A DNA stretch of 64,000 bases from CALBZG01 sp964486295 (GCA_964486295.1 CAZAMF010000002.1:124001-188000); one strand, 5' to 3'. Shown: positions 1-7,851, numbered from the stretch's first letter. Numbers and translations: made by a program. Notes: generated by a model from the sequence alone, not told the origin.

Positions 1-2
1 TG

Positions 3-191
3 ACGATTTTGAATATTTTATCGCCGCTATGCCTGGCCTCAATTTTAAACCTGTACTGGGTAAGAAAGAATATTAAAGAGTTTGAATATAAACAGGAAAA
101 AGAATCAACATTCATCGTTTCGATCAAAAATTACGTCATCATTATGGGAACAAACACGATGCTGATTTTTATCAGTGCACTCATAAAATAG
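3..191 (+). CDS. C-terminal end of a membrane protein (partial)
   Basis: The frame is open from the first base of the window, so this is the 3' end of a gene that starts outside it. The visible 62 residues contain two hydrophobic stretches (ending SPLCLASILNLYW and IIMGTNTMLIFISALIK) separated by a charged, Lys/Glu-rich linker, which fits the last two membrane segments of a polytopic protein. The stop TAG is at 189-191 and a promoter for the next gene follows. I do not recognise the family. A TTG inside the frame could be read as a start, but no ribosome binding site can be judged because the upstream sequence is missing. Confidence 0.5.
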   Translation, partial: TILNILSPLCLASILNLYWVRKNIKEFEYKQEKESTFIVSIKNYVIIMGTNTMLIFISALIK

Positions 192-249
192 TCCAACTAA
201 TATTTTGACCTAAAAGGCTATATGTTGTGTTTGTTTTATAGCCCTGGGG

Positions 250-255
250 TATAAT
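250..255 (+). promoter_or_regulatory. Putative -10 box for the flavin-lipoprotein gene
   Basis: A perfect TATAAT lies 98 nt upstream of the lipoprotein start. The region 17 nt upstream has no clear -35, only T/G-rich sequence, so the assignment rests on the -10 alone. Confidence 0.4.
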
Positions 256-269
256 ATACAAGTAAAACA

Positions 270-308
270 ACCTACCAATCAAGTAGGTATTACGCCTGAT
301 CAACAGGC
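270..308 (+). other. Two small hairpins in the 5' leader of the lipoprotein gene
   Basis: ACCTAC (270-275) pairs with GTAGGT (283-288), and GCCTG (294-298) pairs with CAGGC (304-308). Both lie between the -10 box and the SD (AAGGAGG, 342-348). They may stabilise the mRNA; no known riboswitch class is recognised. Confidence 0.35.
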
Positions 309-353
309 TTAATATAAACGCTAGAAAGAATCATCAAAATCAAGGAGGAAAAT

Positions 354-1370
354 ATGAAAAAGAAACTAGCAATTTTAATGGTCTTTGTTTTGTCAATGCT
401 TGCGCTTGCTGCTTGCGGCGGAGCACCGGCTGAAGAACCAGCAGCCAAAGTGAAGACAGGAATGGCCGTAGTCACAACTGCAGACAAATCGGTAAGTGCG
501 GGCGCTGAAGATGGTCTGGCTCAGGCCTATTCAAACATCATAGCAGTCACTGTCGATGAGTCCGGCGTCATTACAAATTGTGTGATCGATGCAGCTCAGA
601 CAAATATAAACTTCTCAAAAGAAGGTAAAATCGTGACTCCGCTTGATACACAATTTGTTGGAAAACTCGAACTTGGTGCGGATTATGGTATGGCCAAAGC
701 ATCTTCCATCGGAAAAGAATGGAACGAGCAGGCAACCGCTTTTGCTAACTATGTAATCGGTAAGACTGTTGATGAAGTGAAGGGAATTGCTGTAGATGCT
801 GAAGGAAGACCTACAGGTGCAGATTTGACTTCCTCAGTAACCATCCATGTAACTCCATACATCAATGCTATTGAGAAAGCCGTTGCAAATGCAACAGATA
901 AAGGCGCTTCTGCAACCGACAAACTCGGAATTGGTGTCATCACTACAATTGATAAGTCCAAAGATGCGACAGCAACAGAACCTGGAGTAGCTCAGGCATA
1001 TTCCAATTATGCTGTTGTAACATTTAATGCAGACGGAGTGATTACAAGCTGCATTATCGATGCTTCCCAGACTAACATCAACTTTGATGCAACCGGCACT
1101 ATCACAAGCGATCTTGCAGGTCCTTTCCAGACAAAGAACGAATTGGGTGCGGCTTATGGCATGATCAAAGCATCCTCCATTGGAAAAGAATGGAACGAAC
1201 AGGCAGCTGCATTCGCTGACTACGTAGTGGGTAAAACCGTCGATGAAGTGAAGGGTATTGCTATGACTGATGAAGGTCTGGCTGCAGATGCGGATCTGGC
1301 ATCTTCGGTTACTGTACACATCGGCCCATTCATGAATGTAATCGAAAAGGCTTACAACGCTGCAAAATAG
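354..1370 (+). CDS. Lipoprotein with two FMN-binding-like repeats (candidate flavinylated electron carrier)
   Basis: This 338-residue exported lipoprotein has a signal peptide ending in a lipobox (LALAAC, Cys21) and then two copies of a domain of about 140 residues (roughly 34-175 and 190-336). The copies share near-identical blocks such as SSIGKEWNEQA and GKTVDEVKGIA. Each begins like an FMN-binding domain (AVTVDESGVIT...) and ends with D-L-(T/A)-S-S-V-T (Asp157-Thr163 and Asp314-Thr320). That lines up with the D-x-x-S-G-A-T site where ApbE attaches FMN to Thr, with Gly-Ala replaced by Ser-Val. Family knowledge: such lipoproteins shuttle electrons outside the membrane. Inference: the downstream apbE gene modifies this protein. 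The start is fixed by AAGGAGG 6 nt before ATG. It could instead be a non-flavinylated structural relative. Confidence 0.75.
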   Translation: MKKKLAILMVFVLSMLALAACGGAPAEEPAAKVKTGMAVVTTADKSVSAGAEDGLAQAYSNIIAVTVDESGVITNCVIDAAQTNINFSKEGKIVTPLDTQFVGKLELGADYGMAKASSIGKEWNEQATAFANYVIGKTVDEVKGIAVDAEGRPTGADLTSSVTIHVTPYINAIEKAVANATDKGASATDKLGIGVITTIDKSKDATATEPGVAQAYSNYAVVTFNADGVITSCIIDASQTNINFDATGTITSDLAGPFQTKNELGAAYGMIKASSIGKEWNEQAAAFADYVVGKTVDEVKGIAMTDEGLAADADLASSVTVHIGPFMNVIEKAYNAAK

Positions 1371-1402
1371 GTATAAACCAAAAGTAAAATGATGAGTGGC
1401 GT

Positions 1403-1430
1403 GAGAGGTAGTTGATCTACCTCTCTGCTT
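1403..1430 (+). terminator. Hairpin between lipoprotein gene and apbE (terminator or attenuator)
   Basis: A perfect 9-bp stem (GAGAGGTAG at 1403-1411, CTACCTCTC at 1417-1425) with a 5-nt loop is followed by TGCTTTT. The tail is short, so it probably ends some transcripts and lets others run into apbE, giving more lipoprotein than enzyme. Confidence 0.6.
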
Positions 1431-1447
1431 TTGAGGGAATTAAATCG

Positions 1448-2491
1448 ATGCGCAGAATTGTGTCTTTAATATTAATCTTATTAATCAGCTTAAACATCGC
1501 CGCATGTGCAGAGCCGGAAAAACAGCGTTATGAAGCTGAATTTCTGGAACTATTCGATACGGTTACCAAGATCGTTGGTTATTCGTATAGTGAAAAAGAG
1601 TTTACTGATTATTCGAAAATGATTTATGATGAATTGAAGGTTTATCATCAGCTATATGATATTTACAACAACTATGAAGGGATCAATAATATAAAAACCA
1701 TCAACGACAATGCCGGAATCGCACCTGTTAAAGTAGATCAGCGCATCATCGACCTGCTGAAGTTTGCGAAAGAGGCATATACGATTTCCGAAGGCAAGGT
1801 GAATGTCGCTTATGGTTCGGTTTTGAGTATCTGGCATCAATATCGTGAAGCGGGCATTGAAAATCCTGAAAAGGCAGAAGTCCCACCGCTCGAACTGCTG
1901 CAAGCGGCAGCGCTCCATACCGATATCAACAATGTTGTGATCGATGAAGATGCCGGTACGGTTTTTCTGACAGATCCTGATATGAGCCTGGATGTGGGAG
2001 CTATCGCCAAAGGCTATGCAACGGAACGGGTAACGCAGTATGCCATGGAACACGGCTTTACTTCAGGAATCATTAGTGTCGGAGGCAATGTGCGAACCAT
2101 TGGCTATAAAAATGATAAAAATCAGCTTTGGGATATCGGAATTCAAAATCCCGATAAAGACAGCCCTGAACAGAATGTGTTTGTTACTCATTTGACCGAT
2201 CTGTCTTTGGTTTCCAGTGGAGACTATGAGAGGTATTATACGGTGGACGGCCAACGATATCATCATATCATTGATCCTGCGACTTTGTTTCCGGCAAAGT
2301 ATTTTACTGCTGTGACCATCATCTGTGAGGATTCAGGTATGGCCGACGCTTTATCCACATGTATTTTCAATATGCCATTCGAGGATGGGTACAAATTGAT
2401 TGAAAGTCTGCCGGGTACAGAGGCACTCTGGATTTATACGAATGGCGAGGTTAAATATACGCCTCATTTCGAAGACTACATTCAATCATAA
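1448..2491 (+). CDS. apbE: FAD:protein FMN transferase, lipoprotein
   Basis: ApbE transfers FMN from FAD to a Thr/Ser of target proteins outside the cytoplasmic membrane, using Mg2+. The 347-residue product has a signal peptide with lipobox LNIAAC, an N-terminal region containing FDTVTKIVGYS, and the conserved ApbE core: DVGAIAKGYATERV, then SGIISVGGNVRTIG, then SSGDYERYYTVDGQRYHHI and DPATLFPAKY, with the metal-site region near SGMADALSTCIFNM. Length fits the family. I chose the ATG at 1448 (GAGGG 10 nt upstream); the upstream TTG at 1412 lies in the loop of a hairpin. It directly follows a lipoprotein with FMN-binding-like repeats, its likely substrate. Confidence 0.9.
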   Translation: MRRIVSLILILLISLNIAACAEPEKQRYEAEFLELFDTVTKIVGYSYSEKEFTDYSKMIYDELKVYHQLYDIYNNYEGINNIKTINDNAGIAPVKVDQRIIDLLKFAKEAYTISEGKVNVAYGSVLSIWHQYREAGIENPEKAEVPPLELLQAAALHTDINNVVIDEDAGTVFLTDPDMSLDVGAIAKGYATERVTQYAMEHGFTSGIISVGGNVRTIGYKNDKNQLWDIGIQNPDKDSPEQNVFVTHLTDLSLVSSGDYERYYTVDGQRYHHIIDPATLFPAKYFTAVTIICEDSGMADALSTCIFNMPFEDGYKLIESLPGTEALWIYTNGEVKYTPHFEDYIQS

Positions 2492-2512
2492 AGTATAAAG
2501 TATAGGGGTATT

Positions 2513-2560
2513 AAAAAATCGCCAAAGGTTCAGCAACTGAGTCTTTGGCGATGATTTTTT
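2513..2560. terminator. Bidirectional terminator between apbE and the PFL gene
   Basis: ATCGCCAAAG (2518-2527) pairs with CTTTGGCGAT (2543-2552), with a further CAG/CTG pair inside. An A-run precedes and GATTTTTT follows, so the same hairpin can end transcripts from both convergent genes. Confidence 0.85.
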
Positions 2561-3917
2561 AATTTTTGAGGCTTTGTATCGGTGCCGGTATTCTTCCTCC
2601 GCGGTTGATCATCACGGAAGGAGAGGAGGTGTTGACTTTCATGATCGGCCCGGAACCAAGCAAACCGCCGAAATCCAGCTCCTCGCCATCCTTAACTCCG
2701 ATGGCCGGTATGACTCTGACAGCTGTAGTCTTGGAATTGACCATTCCGATGGCAGCCTCATCAGCGATGATGGCTGAGATCACATCACTTGCTGTATCAC
2801 CAGGGATAACGATCATATCCAGCCCGACGGAGCAGACAGCAGTCATGGCTTCCAGCTTCTCGATGGTAAGTATTCCGCGGCGCGCAACATCGATCATCCC
2901 GGCGTCTTCCGTTACGGGGATAAAGGCACCCGAAAGGCCTCCGACATTGGAAGAGGCCATGACGCCTCCTTTTTTCACAGCATCATTCAGCATAGCCAGA
3001 GCGGCAGTCGTTCCGCAGCCTCCGCAGGCATCAAGCCCAATTTCCTCAAGGATGTGGGCGACTGAATCTCCCATAGCGGGTGTTGGTGCCAATGACAAAT
3101 CGATGATGCCGAACGGGACTCCCAACATTTCAGATGCTTCTGTTCCAACAAGTTGGCCGACACGGGTAATTTTAAAAGCAGTTTTCTTAATCATATCTGC
3201 GACTTCGTTCAAACTGGCTTCTTTCGGCATTTTTGAAAGCGCGCTTCGAACAACTCCGGGGCCTGATACGCCGACATTAATGACGCAATCGGGCTCGCCC
3301 GGCCCATGAAATGCTCCCGCCATAAAAGGATTGTCTTCAGGGGCATTACAGAAAACCACGAGTTTGGCCGCGCCGATGCACTGCCTGTCCTGCGTCAGTT
3401 CGGCTGCCTCTCGCACCACTTTTCCCATAATCCTGACAGCATCCATATTGATTCCTGATTTCGTCGTTCCGATATTCACAGAAGAGCAAACCAACTCAGT
3501 TTCGGCTAATGCTTTGGGTATGGATTTGATAAGTTCCAGATCCCCAGGGGAAAAACCCTTGTGCACTAAAGCTGAATATCCGCCGATAAAGTTTACGCCC
3601 ACATCTCTGGCAGCCCGGTCCAATGTTCTTGCGTATTGAACAGGATCTCCGCCCGATGCGCCTAATAACATAGCGATAGGCGTTACCGCGATGCGTTTAT
3701 TGACGATGGGTATACCATACTTCTTCTCTATGGCTTCACCGGTACTCACGAGATCTTTAGCATACCGATGGATCTTATCAAATATTTTCTGGCAGGACCG
3801 CTCAATATCACTATCCGCACAATCCAGCAGAGAAATGCCCATCGTTATGGTTCTGATGTCCAGATTTTCATCCTGTATCATGGTGATGGTTTCCATGATA
3901 TCGCTCATGTTAAGCAT
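2559..3917 (-). CDS. PFL family protein (UPF0210 / DUF711)
   Basis: This 452-residue protein is full-length for UPF0210, a family whose fold is related to pyruvate formate-lyase but whose reaction is unknown. Recognisable parts are the N-terminal TMIQDENLDIRTITMGISLLDC, the central SSVNIGTTKSGINMDAVR, a glycine-rich stretch around GPGVVRSALS, and the C-terminal VIPAIGVKDGEELDFGGLLG. The start is supported by GGAGG 7 nt upstream on the minus strand. It lies 36 nt downstream of the ACT-domain gene, the usual partner for this family in Firmicutes, so the ACT protein probably senses a small molecule for it. The actual function is unassigned. Confidence 0.85.
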   Translation of the reverse strand: MLNMSDIMETITMIQDENLDIRTITMGISLLDCADSDIERSCQKIFDKIHRYAKDLVSTGEAIEKKYGIPIVNKRIAVTPIAMLLGASGGDPVQYARTLDRAARDVGVNFIGGYSALVHKGFSPGDLELIKSIPKALAETELVCSSVNIGTTKSGINMDAVRIMGKVVREAAELTQDRQCIGAAKLVVFCNAPEDNPFMAGAFHGPGEPDCVINVGVSGPGVVRSALSKMPKEASLNEVADMIKKTAFKITRVGQLVGTEASEMLGVPFGIIDLSLAPTPAMGDSVAHILEEIGLDACGGCGTTAALAMLNDAVKKGGVMASSNVGGLSGAFIPVTEDAGMIDVARRGILTIEKLEAMTAVCSVGLDMIVIPGDTASDVISAIIADEAAIGMVNSKTTAVRVIPAIGVKDGEELDFGGLLGSGPIMKVNTSSPSVMINRGGRIPAPIQSLKN

Positions 3918-3953
3918 TTGAAATCCTCCGATTCGATTATTTGATCAGCCTTC

Positions 3954-4217
3954 TCATATCCTGTGCATCGAGTTGAAAATATCCTCATGCATGACATGAA
4001 TGGCCATGTCCGGGCATCTTTCGGATAATCTTGATCTCAGCTCATCGATCTCGCAATTCATTTTGGAGATATCAATCAGCATGACCATTGCGAAGTATTC
4101 CTGCAGCACGGATTGAGTCACTTCGATCACGTTGGCATTGGCTTCTGCGCAGGTTGTACTCACTCTGGCCAGTATGCCCACCATATCGCGACCTAATACT
4201 GTTAATATTGCCCTCAT
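3954..4217 (-). CDS. ACT domain-containing protein (UPF0237)
   Basis: An 87-residue stand-alone ACT domain that starts MRAILTVLGRDMVGILARVS, has the ligand-loop pattern typical of GcvR/UPF0237 proteins, and continues with ANVIEVTQSVLQEYFAMVMLIDIS. ACT domains bind amino acids or related effectors and usually act as homodimers. I use the ATG at 4217 because GGAGG lies at 4227-4231; the open frame extends 13 residues further upstream, but that part does not match the family. It is the first gene of a two-gene operon with the PFL protein. Confidence 0.88.
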   Translation of the reverse strand: MRAILTVLGRDMVGILARVSTTCAEANANVIEVTQSVLQEYFAMVMLIDISKMNCEIDELRSRLSERCPDMAIHVMHEDIFNSMHRI

Positions 4218-4237
4218 ATTTATTGTCCTCCCGGGAT

Positions 4238-4266
4238 ATAATAAAAAACAGCTCATATTGGTTCAA
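4238..4266 (-). promoter_or_regulatory. Promoter of the ACT-PFL operon
   Basis: On the minus strand TTGAAC (4266-4261), a 17-nt spacer and TATTAT (4243-4238). The predicted transcription start is near 4231, so the leader is only about 14 nt and begins at the GGAGG ribosome binding site. Confidence 0.7.
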
Positions 4267-4333
4267 CGTTAGTATTCTACTATATTTTCGGGCAAAATAA
4301 TATATTTAAATCGAGAAAATAATCCAGTTAAAA

Positions 4334-4362
4334 TTGTATTATGATTTGGAATTGAGTATAAT
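4334..4362 (+). promoter_or_regulatory. Promoter of ung giving a leaderless mRNA
   Basis: TTGTAT (4334-4339), 17-nt spacer, TATAAT (4357-4362), then 6 nt to the ATG. With normal sigma-A geometry the first transcribed base is the A of the start codon. No ribosome binding site is present. Confidence 0.75.
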
Positions 4363-4368
4363 CTAAAT

Positions 4369-5037
4369 ATGGTTAATATAGGAAACGATTGGGACGGGCT
4401 TCTTGCCGATGAGTTCAGGAAAGACTATTATATTGCTTTAAGGGAGTTTTTGAAGGAGGAATACCGTACGAAGGAAATCTATCCTGATATGTACGATATT
4501 TTCAATGCATTGAAATTTACGGCATATAAAGATGTCAAAGCCGTTATTCTGGGCCAGGATCCGTATCATGAACCGGGGCAGGCCCACGGGTTGTGCTTTT
4601 CTGTAAAGAGGGGAGTTGAAAAACCGCCATCGCTGGTGAATATTTTCAAGGAATTAAGAGATGATCTCGGTATCGAAATTCCCGTGCACGGATGTCTTGA
4701 AGACTGGGCACGAAGCGGGGTGCTCTTACTGAATACGGTACTGACAGTGCGGAGAGGAGCAGCCAACTCTCACAAAGGGAAAGGTTGGGAAATCCTCACT
4801 GACAGGATCATTGAACTATTGAACGAGAGAGAAGACCCGATGGTATTCATATTGTGGGGAGCCAATGCTAAAGAAAAGCGTCGATTCATTACGAACCCTG
4901 CGCATCTTGTTTTAACGGGTGCGCATCCGAGCCCTTTATCCGCCTATAACGGATTTTTCGGCGGGAAATATTTTTCGAAAGCCAATGATTTTTTGTCAGA
5001 ACACGGAAGGATGATCAATTGGTCCATCAGCAGCTGA
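4369..5037 (+). CDS. ung: Uracil-DNA glycosylase, family 1
   Basis: Ung removes uracil from DNA to start base-excision repair. The 222-residue protein carries the family 1 catalytic motif GQDPYH (Asp is the general base), the uracil-binding region AHGLCFSV, LLLNTVLTV, FILWGANAKEK and the C-terminal GAHPSPLSAYNGFFGGKYF with the catalytic His and Leu/Ser intercalation loop. The N-terminus (NDWDGLLADEF) matches the family, so the ATG at 4369 is right even though there is no SD: the -10 box ends 6 nt before it, implying a leaderless transcript. The gene is divergent from the ACT-PFL operon and 31 nt upstream of lemA. Confidence 0.97.
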   Translation: MVNIGNDWDGLLADEFRKDYYIALREFLKEEYRTKEIYPDMYDIFNALKFTAYKDVKAVILGQDPYHEPGQAHGLCFSVKRGVEKPPSLVNIFKELRDDLGIEIPVHGCLEDWARSGVLLLNTVLTVRRGAANSHKGKGWEILTDRIIELLNEREDPMVFILWGANAKEKRRFITNPAHLVLTGAHPSPLSAYNGFFGGKYFSKANDFLSEHGRMINWSISS

Positions 5038-5068
5038 AGGTTAAGGTTATTGAAATGGAGGGAATAAT

Positions 5069-5632
5069 ATGTCAGGGTTAACAATTTTTATCGTCATAGC
5101 AGTGATTGCAGCTATAGCCATTTTATGGGGGATAGGTGCATATAACTCATTTGTTAAAATGAGAAATTCCGTGGAAGAAGCATTCTCCACCATGGATGTT
5201 TACATGAAGAAAAGATACGATCTGATACCCAACCTTGTTGAAACCGTAAAAGGCTATGCGGCTCACGAAGCCGGCACTTTTGAAAAAGTCGTACAAGCCA
5301 GAAACATGGCTCAGCAGGCCACTACTGTGGAAGAAAAGCTTGCTGCGGAAAACACACTGACCAGAACTTTGCGCTCGCTGTTCGCCGTAGCTGAGGCCTA
5401 CCCGGATCTGAAGGCAAACCAGAACTTTCTGGATCTGCAGGCACAACTTCAGCGGGTTGAGGAAGACATAGCCAATTCAAGGAAGTATTACAACGCAGTC
5501 GTGAGAGAGTATAACACGAAAACCGAACAATTTCCGTCGAATTTCATTGCTAATATGTTCAATTTCACCAGAAAACCAATGTTTGAAGTGGAAAGTGATA
5601 CGGAGAGGCAAAATGTCAAAGTTGAATTTTAA
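5069..5632 (+). CDS. lemA: LemA family protein
   Basis: A 187-residue protein with one N-terminal membrane helix (residues 4-24) and a helical-bundle domain starting NSFVKMRNSVEEAFSTMDVY, followed by the hallmark KKRYDLIPNLVETVKGY, then AAENTLTRTLRSLFAVAEAYPDLKA-type sequence and the C-terminal FP..FIANMFNF. LemA proteins are membrane-anchored with the bundle outside or at the membrane surface; the biochemical role is not known. A strong SD (GGAGGG) precedes the start. Its stop overlaps the DUF2207 gene by 20 nt, the common LemA-DUF2207 pairing, so the two proteins probably work together. Confidence 0.93.
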   Translation: MSGLTIFIVIAVIAAIAILWGIGAYNSFVKMRNSVEEAFSTMDVYMKKRYDLIPNLVETVKGYAAHEAGTFEKVVQARNMAQQATTVEEKLAAENTLTRTLRSLFAVAEAYPDLKANQNFLDLQAQLQRVEEDIANSRKYYNAVVREYNTKTEQFPSNFIANMFNFTRKPMFEVESDTERQNVKVEF

Positions 5633-7577
5633 AAATACAAAACAGAGACCGGTACTCCATTTTCTGGTGCCGGTCTTTATTATAGCATTGATGCTATTCC
5701 CAACCGTCGCTTTCGGTGCGGACAGCACGATGGAGACGAAGGCGTTCGATGTAACGGTTGATGTTGCCGAAGATAATTCCTGCCTGATTACAGAGACAAT
5801 AACGATGAACTTTCTGACACCGCACCACGGCATTTACAGAAACATCCGTTTTGCCGGTGTTGCTGAAAGCCAATATAACGGTCAGGTTTACAAGCAGAAT
5901 TATAAGAATGAAATCAAAAACATCAGCGTCGCCGGTTATCCCTACCAGGTTTATACCGAAGGGGACTATGTTGTGATTCAAATCGGAAGCGGCGATTATT
6001 ATATTGAAGGAGAACAAACCTATAAAATATCGTACCAGTGTGTAATGCGGGATGACCGAATCAGTGCATTTGACAGCTTTTATTGGAATGTTGTGCCTTT
6101 TGGATGGAGCACGCCAATCGAAAGCGCGAAAGTGACAATCCATTTACCGGAAGCTGTAAATAGTGACCATATAGAATTCATTCGTGGTGTTTATGCGGCG
6201 ACTGATGCCATCGGATTTCAGACGAATGATTCAGGAAAATCCTTCAGCATCAACGAAACCGGCCTCGCTGATGGAGAAGGGATCACTTTTCGGGCAGTAA
6301 TGGATGAAGGCTATTTCAGCGGAGAAAAGAACTTCAACTGGGCTTTATGGGTCATCATTGCAGCTGACATCCTGGCGGCATTCGCTGCATTTGCATTATG
6401 GAACAAAACCGGCCGGGATCCTAAAATTGTTCAAACTGTTGAATTTTATGCGCCGGAGGGCACCACTCCTGCAGAGGTGGGATATATACTGGATGGCGTA
6501 ATCGATAAGAAAGACTTGGTCTCTCTTGTCATATATCTGGCGGATAAGGGATATCTTTCCATTGAAAAAGAGGCTGACGGCAAAGACTTCATCCTTCATA
6601 AGCTGAATGAGCTGCCGGAAAATTCAAAAGTATATCTGAAAACATTTTTTGATGGTCTGTTTCAGACATCCGATGGGGATTCTGTCAGCAGCGTTAAAAT
6701 TTCAGATTTGAAAGGGACTTTCCATCACAGCTATGTGGCTGCATTAGGCGAACTGAACGGTTATTTTACCTTGCGAAAGGAAAATGAGATATTTAAACAG
6801 AATTCTGTTTATGCCAGAATGGCCGGAATCATACTTCTTCTGATACCGGCGACGGTTACGATAGTATTGGGCGCAATCTATCAGTCTATGGATTATGCTT
6901 CGTTCTTCGCCATCCCTGCCGCCATGTGTACATTTATCGGGTTTTCTGTGATCGCAAGAATATATGATAAACGGGACGACGGCAAAAAAATCCCGTCCTT
7001 CTTTGGACTCGTAGTGGGCGCCTTGTTTTCTGCTGTTGCGGTGATCGTTGCGGTTTATATGAACTTCTACCTGGCTTTGCCGCTGTATATTACGGCACTG
7101 ATGCTGGCTTCCCATATCTGCTGCTTTATATTTGCATTGATCATGAAAAGCAGGACTAAAAAAGGCGCGGAACTGATGGGTAAAATTATGGGGTTCCGGC
7201 AATTTGTTCAAAGTGCTGAGGTTGACAGGATAAAACGGCTGGTTGAAGAAAATCCGAAGTATTTCTACAAAGTCCTCCCATATGCCTATGTTTTTGGGCT
7301 TACAGATCAATGGGCTAAGAATTTCGAAGGAATAGCAATAGAACCTCCGGAATGGTATACAGCCGATGACATGGGCGCCGGCTTATTCAATGTCATGATG
7401 ATCAACAGCATGCTTCATAGCACGACGCGCGCTCTGGAGAATAATATGATCCCTGCTTCTGACCTGCGGGACGGCAGTCATGGCAGCGGATTCGGCGGTT
7501 CCGGCGGAGGCGGCTTCTCCGGAGGCGGAGGCTTCGGCGGCGGCGGAATGGGCGGCGGCGGCGGTGGAGGCTGGTAG
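5613..7577 (+). CDS. DUF2207 domain-containing membrane protein
   Basis: The 654-residue protein has a signal peptide (cleaved near VAFGA), an extracytoplasmic DUF2207 domain (about 40-240, with TETITMNFLTPHHGIYRNI and a YKISYQ strand), a membrane segment around 255 (FNWALWVIIAADILAAFAAF), a cytoplasmic segment with ETVEFYAPEG-like and LADKGYLSIEK sequence, two or three more membrane helices (about 415-520) and a very Gly-rich C-terminal tail made of GGGGF/GGGGM units. This is the standard architecture of LemA-linked DUF2207 proteins. The start at 5613 follows GGAGAGG and overlaps lemA. Function unknown; probably envelope-related. Confidence 0.9.
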   Translation: MSKLNFKNTKQRPVLHFLVPVFIIALMLFPTVAFGADSTMETKAFDVTVDVAEDNSCLITETITMNFLTPHHGIYRNIRFAGVAESQYNGQVYKQNYKNEIKNISVAGYPYQVYTEGDYVVIQIGSGDYYIEGEQTYKISYQCVMRDDRISAFDSFYWNVVPFGWSTPIESAKVTIHLPEAVNSDHIEFIRGVYAATDAIGFQTNDSGKSFSINETGLADGEGITFRAVMDEGYFSGEKNFNWALWVIIAADILAAFAAFALWNKTGRDPKIVQTVEFYAPEGTTPAEVGYILDGVIDKKDLVSLVIYLADKGYLSIEKEADGKDFILHKLNELPENSKVYLKTFFDGLFQTSDGDSVSSVKISDLKGTFHHSYVAALGELNGYFTLRKENEIFKQNSVYARMAGIILLLIPATVTIVLGAIYQSMDYASFFAIPAAMCTFIGFSVIARIYDKRDDGKKIPSFFGLVVGALFSAVAVIVAVYMNFYLALPLYITALMLASHICCFIFALIMKSRTKKGAELMGKIMGFRQFVQSAEVDRIKRLVEENPKYFYKVLPYAYVFGLTDQWAKNFEGIAIEPPEWYTADDMGAGLFNVMMINSMLHSTTRALENNMIPASDLRDGSHGSGFGGSGGGGFSGGGGFGGGGMGGGGGGGW

Positions 7578-7604
7578 ACAACCATCACGGCGATATGATA
7601 TAAT
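7575..7604 (+). promoter_or_regulatory. Promoter upstream of the small membrane protein gene
   Basis: TAGACA (7575-7580), 18-nt spacer, TATAAT (7599-7604). It begins at the end of the DUF2207 gene and would transcribe the small gene and, by readthrough, dnaE. Confidence 0.6.
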
Positions 7605-7630
7605 AGCTGCAAAAATCAGGGAGAGTATAG

Positions 7631-7813
7631 ATGATAAACGGGTCAAATAAGAAAGTATTTGTATTTTTAGGGTTGATCCTGGCATTGATCCTGGCACTGA
7701 TAGCTACAGGCAGACCTCTCGATTTGAGAACCTTGATAGGAATAACGGCAGGCGCAGCATTGCTTATGTTCGGCAGCTTTCTGATCATGCGAGGCAAAAC
7801 TAAAAAAAGTTAG
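7631..7813 (+). CDS. Small two-helix membrane protein, unknown
   Basis: This 60-residue product has two hydrophobic helices (about 8-26 and 36-53) around a short polar loop (TGRPLDLRTL) and a Lys-rich C-terminus (RGKTKKS), so both ends should be cytoplasmic. It has its own promoter and an SD (GGGAGAG) 7 nt before the ATG, and a strong terminator follows its stop, which together argue that it is a real gene. I recognise no family. It sits between the LemA/DUF2207 pair and dnaE. Confidence 0.65.
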   Translation: MINGSNKKVFVFLGLILALILALIATGRPLDLRTLIGITAGAALLMFGSFLIMRGKTKKS

Positions 7814-7819
7814 GGAACG

Positions 7820-7844
7820 GCGCCGGGCAAGCCCGGCGCTTTTT
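7820..7844 (+). terminator. Strong intrinsic terminator just before dnaE
   Basis: GCGCCGGG (7820-7827) pairs with CCCGGCGC (7832-7839) around a 4-nt loop, followed by TTTTT (7840-7844). dnaE starts 8 nt later, so dnaE expression must come through this terminator or from an unseen start. Confidence 0.88.
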
Positions 7845-7851
7845 AAGAATT

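Noticed and set aside
834..1319. Long open frame on the minus strand opposite the lipoprotein gene
   Set aside because: It has no SD and is Cys-rich in an unnatural way; it is the antisense of a repeat gene with biased codons.
1412..1447. TTG at 1412 as the start of apbE
   Set aside because: It lies in the loop of a hairpin and adds residues before a normal lipoprotein signal peptide; ATG 1448 is better.
2566..3309. 247-codon open frame on the plus strand inside the PFL gene
   Set aside because: Pure shadow of the minus-strand UPF0210 gene, which has full family similarity; no SD or promoter.
7460..7577. Gly-rich repeat at the end of the DUF2207 gene as a separate repeat element
   Set aside because: It is the normal Gly-rich C-terminal tail of this protein family, encoded by GGC/GGA codons in frame.
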